Source of the DNA: Planctomycetaceae bacterium
GTDB taxonomy: Bacteria > Planctomycetota > Planctomycetia > Pirellulales > Thermoguttaceae
Assembly (NCBI GenBank): GCA_031254675.1
Contig: JAIRTV010000131.1
Coordinates: forward strand, 1 to 7,622
Length of the DNA stretch: 7,622 bases
Direction: 5' to 3'
How positions within the stretch are numbered: position 1 is the first letter of the stretch; each line of letters starts with the position of its first letter. The notes under the pieces were generated by a model. The model was not told the DNA's origin. It saw only the letters and a list, made by a program, of their open reading frames with translations, and made no database searches. Position numbers and translations under genes: made by a program. Shown here one piece after another: positions 1 through 6,129 of the stretch.

Positions 1-2124
1 CTTTACAATAAATGTATGGCTCTCGCCAGCAATCTTTGGTGGAGTTGGCACCCCGAAGTAATCAATCTGTTTCGCTCGCTTGACCCTATCCGTTGGCGGC
101 AACTCGGTCATAACCCCATCGCTCTACTCCGCGAATTTACCCCCGAACGTCTCGAAATTCGCGCCGCCGAATTGGTTCTCTACACCAGAATCGATCAAGC
201 GTATCGGCGAATGACAGAATATATGGCAAAACAAACCCCTTGGGCAAGACGAAATGTCGGCGTACTCGGTTCACAACCCGTTGCGTATTTTTCTCTTGAA
301 TTTGGTGTTCACGAATCCGTGCCAATCTATTCCGGCGGTCTTGGCGTCCTCTCGGGAGATCACATCAAAAGCGCCAGCGGATTAGGAGTTCCGCTTATCG
401 CCATCGGACTCTTTTACAATCAAGGCTACTTCAAACAACATCTCGATAACAACGGTTGGCAACAAGAAGAATATCTCGACACCATGGTCGAATATCTCCC
501 ACTCGAACCAGCAACCGACCCCAAAGGCGAAAAAATTACCGTCTCAATTCAAACCCGCACCGGAACAATTTACGCGAAAATCCGCCAAGTCAATGTCGGA
601 CGTGTTCGACTATTGCTCCTCGATACCGACCTCGAAGAAAACCAACCAGAAGATCGACAACTCACAAGCCGACTCTACGGCGGAAATAACCGAACTCGTA
701 TTCGTCAAGAAATTGTTTCCGGTATTGGCGGGATTCGTGCCTTGAAAGTGTTGGGAATTACGCCGGGTGTCTATCACCTCAACGAAGGACACAACGCCTT
801 CGCCACTCTCGAAGCCATTCGCCAACGAATGAAAGATGACGGAATGAGTTTTTACGATGCTTCAAGCGATGTCGCCCAAAAAACGGTGTTCACTACACAC
901 ACTCCTGTTCCCGCAGGTCATGACCGTTTTGACGGCAACTTGATCGAAGAACATCTCGGTCCGCTTCGTGACGAACTCGGAATTGATCATGGTCATCTCA
1001 TGTCCTTCGGACGTGTTGATACAAGCAATAACAGTGAACCATTTTGCATGACGGTTCTCGGATTAAAAATGTCCCGCTATGCTAACGCAGTGGCGTCGTT
1101 ACACGGAGTTGTGTCGCGAAAAATGTGGCATTGCCTGTGGCAGCATTTGCCGGAAGAACAAGTCCCCATCGGGCATATCACCAATGGCGTTCATGTTCCT
1201 AGTTGGATGGCGTGGCAGATAAACACCTTGTTTGAACGCCATCTGCCGTCTTCGTGGTCAGAAGAATCTTATGACCCCCAAGAATGGGAAGCAATTCAAG
1301 GAATCGACCCCGGCGAACTCTGGGAAACTCATAGCGCTCTGAAAAATCTACTCATCGCGTTTGTTCGACGCAGGCTTAGCCGTCAATGTCGCCGACGCGG
1401 CGAAGCAGATGAAATGATTGATCGCGTCAGAACAGTCTTAGACCCGCAAATTTTGACAATCGGTTTCGGACGCCGCTTTGCAACCTACAAACGGGCAACA
1501 TTAGTGTTAAACGAAATTGACCGAATGGCGAAAATTTGCAACGACCCCGATCGTCCGGTTCAGTTTATTTTTGCCGGCAAAGCCCATCCAGCAGACCAAC
1601 CCGGTAAAGAATTCATTCAAACAATCGCCAATCTCCGCAATGATCCGCGATTCGCTAACCGGTTTGTGTTTATTGAAGACTACGATATTAACGTGTGCCG
1701 TCACATGGTTCAAGGCGTGGACGTCTGGCTCAACAATCCACGGCGCCCATTGGAAGCGTCTGGAACTAGTGGAATGAAAGCGGTTCTCAATGGGGCGTTG
1801 AATCTTTCGGTGTTGGATGGCTGGTGGGCAGAAGCCTACGACGGAACAAACGGGTTTGCCATCGGGAAAGGAACAAGTCATGTTGACGACAAAATTACCG
1901 ATCAACGCGACGCCGCCAGTTTGTTCGATGTACTCGAAAACGAAGTTGTTCCGCTTTACTATGATGTTGACGAACACGGTTTGCCGTCACGTTGGATCAA
2001 ACGCATGATGAATTCAATCAGTACCTTAGCATGGCGTTTCAGCGCACACCGAATGGTTGCCGATTACACCACAAACGCCTATCTTCCCGCCGCCGGCGGA
2101 ACAAGTTGCAAAATGGAACGATAA
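1..2124 (+). CDS. glgP: Alpha-glucan (glycogen) phosphorylase, 5'-partial
   Basis: Cytoplasmic enzyme that releases glucose-1-phosphate from glycogen or maltodextrin with phosphate and pyridoxal phosphate (PLP). The first ATG is at 16, but codons 1-15 are open in the same frame (LYNKC before MALASNLWWSW). The family normally carries residues before this conserved NLWWSW block, so the true start probably lies left of the window. Numbering from ATG 16 gives 702 residues. The DUF3417-like N-terminal segment is residues 1-80. The glycine-rich substrate/phosphate region with YSGGLGVLSGDH is 105-115. HLNEGHNAF and HTPVPAGHDRF follow, then RRFATYKRA near 490 and FAGKAHPAD near 520. The PLP-lysine motif EASGTSGMKAVLNGAL places the Schiff-base lysine at residue 588. 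No frameshift or missing key residue is seen. Its length suits the shorter bacterial phosphorylase subfamily (TIGR02094-like) rather than the ~800-residue animal/E. coli type. It is followed by a hairpin terminator and a convergent gene, so it ends its transcription unit. Confidence 0.94.
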   Translation, partial: LYNKCMALASNLWWSWHPEVINLFRSLDPIRWRQLGHNPIALLREFTPERLEIRAAELVLYTRIDQAYRRMTEYMAKQTPWARRNVGVLGSQPVAYFSLEFGVHESVPIYSGGLGVLSGDHIKSASGLGVPLIAIGLFYNQGYFKQHLDNNGWQQEEYLDTMVEYLPLEPATDPKGEKITVSIQTRTGTIYAKIRQVNVGRVRLLLLDTDLEENQPEDRQLTSRLYGGNNRTRIRQEIVSGIGGIRALKVLGITPGVYHLNEGHNAFATLEAIRQRMKDDGMSFYDASSDVAQKTVFTTHTPVPAGHDRFDGNLIEEHLGPLRDELGIDHGHLMSFGRVDTSNNSEPFCMTVLGLKMSRYANAVASLHGVVSRKMWHCLWQHLPEEQVPIGHITNGVHVPSWMAWQINTLFERHLPSSWSEESYDPQEWEAIQGIDPGELWETHSALKNLLIAFVRRRLSRQCRRRGEADEMIDRVRTVLDPQILTIGFGRRFATYKRATLVLNEIDRMAKICNDPDRPVQFIFAGKAHPADQPGKEFIQTIANLRNDPRFANRFVFIEDYDINVCRHMVQGVDVWLNNPRRPLEASGTSGMKAVLNGALNLSVLDGWWAEAYDGTNGFAIGKGTSHVDDKITDQRDAASLFDVLENEVVPLYYDVDEHGLPSRWIKRMMNSISTLAWRFSAHRMVADYTTNAYLPAAGGTSCKMER

Positions 2125-2164
2125 AAACAAAAAAAAGAATCACACACCGTAAATTATTGTAATT

Positions 2165-2199
2165 ATTCAGTAGAATTTGTCGTACCAATTCTACTGAAT
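2165..2199. terminator. Perfect 13-bp hairpin, probable terminator of glgP
   Basis: ATTCAGTAGAATT (2165-2177) and its exact reverse complement (2187-2199) enclose a 9-nt loop. The hairpin starts 41 nt after the glgP stop codon and is followed on the + strand by TTTTACTTT, a moderate U-tract. It lies between two convergent genes, so it may work in both directions, although the opposite strand has a poorer T-run. The stem is AT-rich, so efficiency may be modest. Confidence 0.7.
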
Positions 2200-2239
2200 T
2201 TTACTTTCAACATCTTCTAGAAACTATTCTAAAACTCGC

Positions 2240-2266
2240 GGACAAACTCATTGATCAATATTGTCC
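2240..2266 (-). terminator. Weak hairpin, possible terminator of the minus-strand fliN-like gene
   Basis: GGACAA (2240-2245) pairs with TTGTCC (2261-2266), and the loop contains the small palindrome TTGATCAA (2251-2258). Read on the minus strand the stem is followed by GCGAGTTTTAG, a short T-run. It lies about 70 nt beyond the stop of the minus-strand gene. The six-pair stem and weak T-run make this tentative. Confidence 0.3.
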
Positions 2267-2334
2267 CTCGCCATCTTTTTGATTATTTCTTGAAAAGAAT
2301 AGACTCTAAGTCAATACATTGAGTTAATACATTG

Positions 2335-3360
2335 TTAGTGTTTGTCCAGAGATTGGATGGGAGCCTTGCCGATAATTTGCGGCGAATCGCGTTTGATCCG
2401 ATAGTCCCCTTCATGTCGAACCTCAACTTTACGAAACCGCTCCTCAGGAAGCAATATCGAATGAATCCGAAATCCAAATTTATCACCAACCTTAACCGCT
2501 TCCGCCGTAGCAACCGTAACACTTTGCCCAACCTCAACTTCAAGAAAATCATCACACGATTTGTCAAATTGAATCACCGAACCCACACCAAGTTCCAGAA
2601 TTGTTTTGATCGACTTTTGCGCCCGAGCTAACACCGCCGCAACCGGAATTTTAATCTTCAAAACACTACGGCTAAAACCCGGCAAATCATCAACCGAACG
2701 ATGTTTGCCCTGCAAATTATCAAAAGACGGCGTTTCAAAATTCGTACCCGAAAACGAAGAAAGTTCAGGAACTCCATCGCCAATCAGGTTGGGTTTATTA
2801 TTGTTGAATGTTGGCGGTTCGGGAAGAGTCGTTTCAGTCGTTTGCGATTGCTCCAACAGCAACTGATTCGGCTCCATCAAAGGCCAAATCATATAAATCG
2901 ACACCGAACTTCCATCCGGTTTGCCAATCAAAAGCTCCAAACTGGCAGATTCCCACGCCGGTTGAGATTGCTCTAGTCCTTGCATAAGATTCTGAATCAC
3001 CGCCGCCTGAAAATCTTCTGGAAAAAAATCTTCAGGCACAAGATTCATGCCCCATTCTTGAGCAAATGTGGACAATTTACTTTTTCCGGTTGCGTCAGGA
3101 TGATTACACCATTCCGGAATTAATCCGGTTGACTCAGGAATCAATATCGCAATTCCTTGTCCGCCAACCATTAAAAGCATCGCTAAACCTTTACCGGTAA
3201 GTTTCGGCGAAAGAACATCACTTTGAAATTCGCCGCCTTCTCCAGGTTGAATCGTAATCGTTGTGTCGAATGTTCGAGCAAACGCAGACGCAGCTTCACC
3301 CGCACCGTTTGTCACCGTTTCGATAAAACTATTAACCGCAGAAGAATTTAAATCCGCCAT
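2335..3360 (-). CDS. fliN: FliN/FliY-like flagellar motor switch protein (SpoA domain)
   Basis: Probable component of the cytoplasmic C-ring (switch complex) that sets flagellar rotation direction. I start it at ATG 3358-3360 (MADLNSS, 341 aa). The frame stays open to 3480, but those 40 extra residues are Asn/Lys/Arg-rich, look like translated AT-rich leader and belong to no family I know. Residues 233-302 form the SpoA (FliM/FliN C-terminal) domain: VLKIKIPVAAVLARAQKSIK, then ELGVGSVIQFDK and ending VGDKFGFRIHSI. Residues 20-165 form a separate globular region (GLAMLLMVGGQGIAILIP near 58-75, a Trp-rich acidic helix at 97-130, a strand-rich part at 140-160). In layout it resembles the CheC-like domain of FliY, though I see no clear CheC active-site motif. 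Residues 166-230 are a Gln/Pro/Asn-rich linker, and a basic tail of about 38 residues follows SpoA. It is far longer than classic FliN (~137 aa). No other flagellar gene is visible in the window. No strong Shine-Dalgarno site precedes the start. Confidence 0.82.
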   Translation of the reverse strand: MADLNSSAVNSFIETVTNGAGEAASAFARTFDTTITIQPGEGGEFQSDVLSPKLTGKGLAMLLMVGGQGIAILIPESTGLIPEWCNHPDATGKSKLSTFAQEWGMNLVPEDFFPEDFQAAVIQNLMQGLEQSQPAWESASLELLIGKPDGSSVSIYMIWPLMEPNQLLLEQSQTTETTLPEPPTFNNNKPNLIGDGVPELSSFSGTNFETPSFDNLQGKHRSVDDLPGFSRSVLKIKIPVAAVLARAQKSIKTILELGVGSVIQFDKSCDDFLEVEVGQSVTVATAEAVKVGDKFGFRIHSILLPEERFRKVEVRHEGDYRIKRDSPQIIGKAPIQSLDKH

Positions 3361-3843
3361 AAAATTTAAGTTGCGTAACCGATTCCTGATTTCATTGTGA
3401 TTGATGGTTTGATGATTAAATTTATTGTTCTTGCAGTCGAAAATCCGCTTGCAACATAATTTTCCAATCACAAACCACAATCATACTATCGGTTTAATTG
3501 TCCAAAATCCGCTATTGGAAACAACGACTTCGCCTCACTCTTTTCGGAAAGCAAACATCAAAATAACATAATCGGTGAAATCATTATACTACACAAAAAA
3601 CATTCAAAAGAATTTGTCAAAATAAATAAAACAGCAAATTAAAACAAATTACATAATTTAAACAAAATATTACAATAGTTCCTATTTTATGTATTTTAAC
3701 ATTTTTGAAGTTTTTTTGGATTAAAATAATTATTTGGAATAATTTTTTAATGAAAATTGCTCTTTACCCGATTTAAAAAAAAAGTCACAATACGTTTAGT
3801 TCGGACGAGTTCATTTTGTGAATTTTCTGAACATTGATTGTGA
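3361..3843. promoter_or_regulatory. AT-rich divergent intergenic region holding promoters for fliN-like (-) and ompH (+)
   Basis: No gene is supported here. Roughly 3560-3780 is very AT-rich with repeated A- and T-tracts (for example T7 in 3711-3718 and a run of nine A near 3775-3783), typical of bent, promoter-bearing DNA. On the minus strand a perfect TATAAT lies at 3588-3583, but I find no good -35 at 16-18 bp; the only TTGACA (near 3620) is 26 bp away. If used, it would give a leader of about 215 nt for the fliN-like gene. On the plus strand several TAATTT/TAAAAT -10-like words near 3720-3750 could serve ompH, but none stands out. No sigma-54 or sigma-28 consensus was found by eye. Confidence 0.45.
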
Positions 3844-3924
3844 GCCGACGGTTTGAGTCCGATTCGGCGATTTTCAAGGAAGAATAAATTTGTTTTGCCG
3901 TATCGGAGAATTCCCCCCGTCGGC
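3844..3924 (+). promoter_or_regulatory. Strongly paired 5' leader of ompH (two stacked stems)
   Basis: The outer stem GCCGACGG (3844-3851) pairs exactly with CCGTCGGC (3917-3924). The inner stem TCCGATTCGGC (3858-3868) pairs with GCCGTATCGGA (3897-3907) with one mismatch, and extends by a wobble and an A-T pair to 3870/3895. The apical loop (3871-3894) contains AAGGAAG. The structure ends 14 nt before the ompH ribosome binding site. It is GC-rich within an otherwise very AT-rich region, which argues against chance. Its role (mRNA stability, translation control, protein binding site or short palindromic repeat) cannot be told from one copy. Confidence 0.55.
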
Positions 3925-3938
3925 AACACCATTCACGT

Positions 3939-3945
3939 AGGAGAG
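3939..3945 (+). promoter_or_regulatory. Ribosome binding site that fixes the ompH start at GTG 3952
   Basis: AGGAGAG lies 6 nt before GTG 3952-3954. This is the best-placed Shine-Dalgarno site in the window. It decides the start in favour of this GTG over the upstream in-frame ATG at 3853, which lies in the paired leader and would put 33 non-signal-like residues ahead of the signal peptide. Confidence 0.85.
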
Positions 3946-3951
3946 CAAACT

Positions 3952-4707
3952 GTGAAACAAACATGTTGGATTATCCTTTCTGTTGCCCTTATGACCGTTG
4001 GCGGATTTGTTTCCCCAGCAACGGCGCAAGGACTTCCCAATTTCGTAGCCGTTGTCGATGTTGCCCAGTTAATCAGGGAACATCCTGAATTTCGCGGTAA
4101 ACAAGAAGCCCTTCAAAAAGAAGTGCAAACCGAAGAAGCAAAATTCCGTACCCGCCAACAGCAAATTGAGGACAAAAATAAAGCCCTTCAAAATTCAGGG
4201 TTTAAACCGGGTACGGCAGAACATCAAAAACAAGTCGATGAAATCGCCAATGAATATGCCGATTTCGAAAAAGAAGTAAAAGCAATGCAACGCAAATTCG
4301 CATTAGCAAATTCGAGAATTATGTACGATACCTACCAGGATATCAAAAAAGTAATTCGCGACTTTGCTAAAGCACGTCGTATTGCTCAGGTTACTGATTA
4401 TCGGGTATTCGAGGTCAATCCGGCAGAACCACAATTGGTTGCGGAAGACATGGATCAGAAATTGGTCTGGTTTGATGAACAACTCAATATTACCGAATTT
4501 ATTATCAAAGAGATGTATGCGGTACGTGGTTTGACACGTCCAGAGAAAACAGCGGCAACCGCTGCTGCTAAGCCAGCCGCCAATGCAACGCCTATGGCGA
4601 ATGTTTCCGCTGCACCGCAACCACAGCCGCAGCTTAACACACAACAACAACTCGGGCAGGGAATGTCGGCTCCCGTGAGCCAGAATCCACCCACACGTGT
4701 TCAATAA
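3952..4707 (+). CDS. ompH: OmpH/Skp-family periplasmic chaperone, secreted
   Basis: Skp/OmpH proteins are periplasmic chaperones that hold unfolded outer-membrane proteins on the way to the BAM complex. The 251-residue product starts at GTG, chosen for the AGGAGAG site and because a signal peptide follows at once: positive MK, hydrophobic core WIILSVALMTVGGFV, and a probable signal peptidase I cut after ATA at residue 25. There is no lipobox. The mature start FVAVVDVAQLIREHPEF (31-47) is the typical OmpH first strand. Residues 45-145 are a long charged heptad-like segment (Lys/Glu/Gln-rich) matching the coiled-coil tentacles. LNITEFIIKEM (178-188) is the usual closing strand/helix. From about 195 to 251 the protein adds an Ala/Pro/Gln-rich low-complexity tail absent from classic Skp (~160 aa). 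lpxC follows 197 nt downstream, a familiar envelope-biogenesis pairing. The exact chaperone role is inferred from the family. Confidence 0.88.
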   Translation: MKQTCWIILSVALMTVGGFVSPATAQGLPNFVAVVDVAQLIREHPEFRGKQEALQKEVQTEEAKFRTRQQQIEDKNKALQNSGFKPGTAEHQKQVDEIANEYADFEKEVKAMQRKFALANSRIMYDTYQDIKKVIRDFAKARRIAQVTDYRVFEVNPAEPQLVAEDMDQKLVWFDEQLNITEFIIKEMYAVRGLTRPEKTAATAAAKPAANATPMANVSAAPQPQPQLNTQQQLGQGMSAPVSQNPPTRVQ

Positions 4708-4709
4708 CA

Positions 4710-4721
4710 TTTTGATCAAAA
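4710..4721. repeat. 12-bp perfect palindrome after the ompH stop
   Basis: TTTTGATCAAAA begins 3 nt after the ompH stop codon. It is a perfect palindrome but has no loop and too little GC to be a convincing terminator. It could be a protein-binding site or chance in AT-rich DNA. Confidence 0.35.
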
Positions 4722-4767
4722 CTTATTATGAACTCATTAAATTGTGTGCGTAATAAAAGTCAAAATT

Positions 4768-4885
4768 GAAGGAGCCGGAAATTTTTGATACAAAGTTACT
4801 GAAATTTCCGGGTAGGCAATTCCATCCACGCCCGGAAATTTTTGTCATCGGATTATCGTAAAACAGAACATTTCCGGCTCTTTTT
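4768..4885 (+). promoter_or_regulatory. Four-segment alternating hairpin leader before lpxC (attenuator-like)
   Basis: Four copies of one short motif alternate in orientation. A is GAGCCGGAAAT (4772-4782), B is AAATTTCCGGG (4802-4812), A' is CCCGGAAATTT (4831-4841) and B' is ATTTCCGGCTC (4870-4880). A and A' share the 13-nt word CCGGAAATTTTTG. Fold 1 pairs B with A' (11 perfect bp, followed by Us) inside A with B' (11 perfect bp plus flanking A-U and G-U pairs to 4768/4884, followed by T5 at 4881-4885). Fold 2 pairs A with B (10 bp) and A' with B' (8 bp). The folds exclude each other, as in transcription attenuators. The end of B' is 24 nt before the lpxC ATG. The minimal reading is that B:A' is simply the ompH terminator; regulation of lpxC is inference. 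Confidence 0.6.
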
Positions 4886-4904
4886 GGTGATTATTGATTT
4901 ATTT

Positions 4905-5870
4905 ATGGAAACATCTTCTATTCCATTGACTATTGATGCAGTGACATTGTTTTCCGGTTCGCTTAAAGAAAAATTTCGTTTCCAGCACACGATTGCCAAA
5001 CGGGTGATAGTTCGTGGTTTTGGATTTTGGACAGGCGAAGATGTTTGCTTGGACATCCGACCGGCGGAACCGGATACGGGAATTATTTTTGTACGTTCCG
5101 ATCTCAACGGAACACCGCGTATTCCGGCTTTGGTCGAATATCGGGAAGAAAAACCTCGCCAAACTTCATTGGCAAACGGAAAAGCCCGCGTCGATATGGT
5201 GGAACATCTTTTAGCCGCGCTAAAAGCACTTCAAATTGACAATTGTGAAATTTGGACGGATCGTCCGGAAATGCCGGGTTTTGATGGTTCCAGTCAACCG
5301 TTTATTCTTGTTCTGAAACAAGCGGAAATCCAAACGCAGCCGACAATACGAAAAATCAGAGTTGTTACACGTTCTTTTCGTGTCGGAAATGAATCCCAAC
5401 GAATCAATGTGATGCCGAATCGTTACGGTTCAAATTCGTACCAATATATGTTGGTTCCCGGTGAAGGTTATGCGATTAACGAACAGGAGTACCAATTTGA
5501 TTTAACACCGCAATCGTTTTGTGAAGAGATCATGTCTTGTCGGACATTCCTTTCAAAACACGAGGCGGATTATCTTTTGGAAAAAGGACTTTGCCAACGG
5601 GTTACGCCGAAAGATGTTTTGGTTCTGACGGAACATGGTCCGCTTGAAAATACGTTTCGTTTTTCCGACGAATGTGCCAGACACAAAATACTTGATATGG
5701 TTGGTGATTTTTCGTTAACCGATTGCGATTGGGTGGGAACATTCGAATCTTGGCGGGGTGGTCATAGTCTTAACGCGGAATGTGTCAAACAACTTCTGGA
5801 AAATACCATGTTGCTGGACAATTCGTTCATTTCGAAACGCATGGAAATCGCTCTCAACCGCGCCGCATAA
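4905..5870 (+). CDS. lpxC: UDP-3-O-acyl-N-acetylglucosamine deacetylase
   Basis: LpxC removes the acetyl group from UDP-3-O-acyl-GlcNAc, the committed zinc-dependent step of lipid A synthesis, in the cytoplasm. I choose ATG 4905 (321 aa). An in-frame TTG at 4842 lies inside the leader hairpin and adds residues not typical of the family. All expected active-site residues are visible: E100 and H101 in MVEHLLAALKAL (catalytic base and zinc ligand), SCRTF near 206-210 for the catalytic Thr, H260 and D264 in RHKILDMVGDF (zinc ligands) with K261, and H287 in GGHSLNAE (catalytic His). The start of the deacetylase fold, TIAKRVIVRGFGFWTGEDV, comes about 28 residues in, so there is a short N-terminal extension compared with the usual ~305 aa. 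It is a stand-alone LpxC, not fused to FabZ. No clear Shine-Dalgarno site precedes the ATG (GGTGA at 4886-4890 is too far away). It supports a true outer membrane with lipid A. Confidence 0.95.
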   Translation: METSSIPLTIDAVTLFSGSLKEKFRFQHTIAKRVIVRGFGFWTGEDVCLDIRPAEPDTGIIFVRSDLNGTPRIPALVEYREEKPRQTSLANGKARVDMVEHLLAALKALQIDNCEIWTDRPEMPGFDGSSQPFILVLKQAEIQTQPTIRKIRVVTRSFRVGNESQRINVMPNRYGSNSYQYMLVPGEGYAINEQEYQFDLTPQSFCEEIMSCRTFLSKHEADYLLEKGLCQRVTPKDVLVLTEHGPLENTFRFSDECARHKILDMVGDFSLTDCDWVGTFESWRGGHSLNAECVKQLLENTMLLDNSFISKRMEIALNRAA

Positions 5871-6129
5871 CAAAAATTCAGTAACAATTCGGAAATCCGG
5901 TATAAATCCATATCAATCCGTATAAATTTGAATGCGTCTTTCGTTTTGAAAGAATAGGAGACAATATGGAATAATAACGGAGATAATATTGCAATATTGC
6001 GCGATCTTGCATAACGGTCAACTATTCAGTAAAATTCCTTGTGATTATTGATGTGATCGAATAATTACTGATGTTTTTATTTCGGTTTATTCGTTACTGT
6101 TTCACTTACTGACTTTCTGACTTTATTTT
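5871..6129 (+). promoter_or_regulatory. Intergenic region upstream of the permease, with small hairpin and mini-ORF
   Basis: No full gene is seen. TCTTTC/GAAAGA form a 6-bp stem with a 5-nt loop (around 5937-5953). AGGAG (5956-5960) stands 5 nt before ATG GAA TAA TAA (5966-5977), a two-codon ORF with a better ribosome binding site than either neighbouring gene. Two near-copies of AATCCG(G)TATAAAT occur near 5893-5928. The last 70 nt before the permease hold several TTACTG/CTGACTTT repeats. I find no confident -35/-10 pair. The permease start at 6130 has no Shine-Dalgarno site. Confidence 0.4.
5985..6000. repeat. Overlapping perfect palindromes, possible operator
   Basis: AATATTGCAATATT (5985-5998) is a perfect 14-bp palindrome and overlaps a second perfect palindrome, GCAATATTGC (5991-6000). 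It lies about 130 nt before the permease start. Symmetry of this size could be a dimeric regulator site, but no promoter is tied to it. Confidence 0.35.

Noticed and set aside
1507..1977. 156-codon open frame on the minus strand inside glgP
   Set aside because: It lies wholly antisense to the conserved catalytic part of GlgP, shows no family motif, and is best explained as a shadow of that gene's codon pattern.
2332..2631. 99-codon plus-strand frame antisense to the fliN-like gene
   Set aside because: It overlaps the SpoA domain coding region in antisense; its Asn/Arg/Lys-rich composition and lack of motifs mark it as a shadow.
3361..3480. In-frame 40-residue N-terminal extension of the fliN-like protein
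   Set aside because: Its composition (Asn, Lys, Arg, Ile) is that of translated AT-rich leader, and the family-like sequence starts only at MADLNSS. ATG 3360 is preferred.
3560..3790. AT-rich region as a replication origin
   Set aside because: No DnaA-box cluster and no dnaA, dnaN or gidA-type neighbours; a divergent promoter region explains the composition.
3853..3951. Upstream ATG start for ompH adding 33 residues
   Set aside because: It would put a basic non-signal segment before a clear signal peptide, has no ribosome binding site and lies within the paired leader. GTG 3952 behind AGGAGAG is far better.
4303..4719. 138-codon minus-strand frame opposite ompH
   Set aside because: It is Cys/Leu/Trp-rich antisense of the coiled coil and the Ala/Pro/Gln tail, with no motif; a shadow frame.
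4842..4904. TTG start for LpxC adding 21 residues
   Set aside because: The TTG lies inside the A' arm of the leader hairpin with no ribosome binding site, and the added residues do not resemble LpxC N-termini.
5893..5928. Two near-copies of AATCCGTATAAAT as a CRISPR-like or iteron repeat
   Set aside because: Only two imperfect copies in AT-rich DNA, with no spacer regularity and no cas or rep gene nearby.
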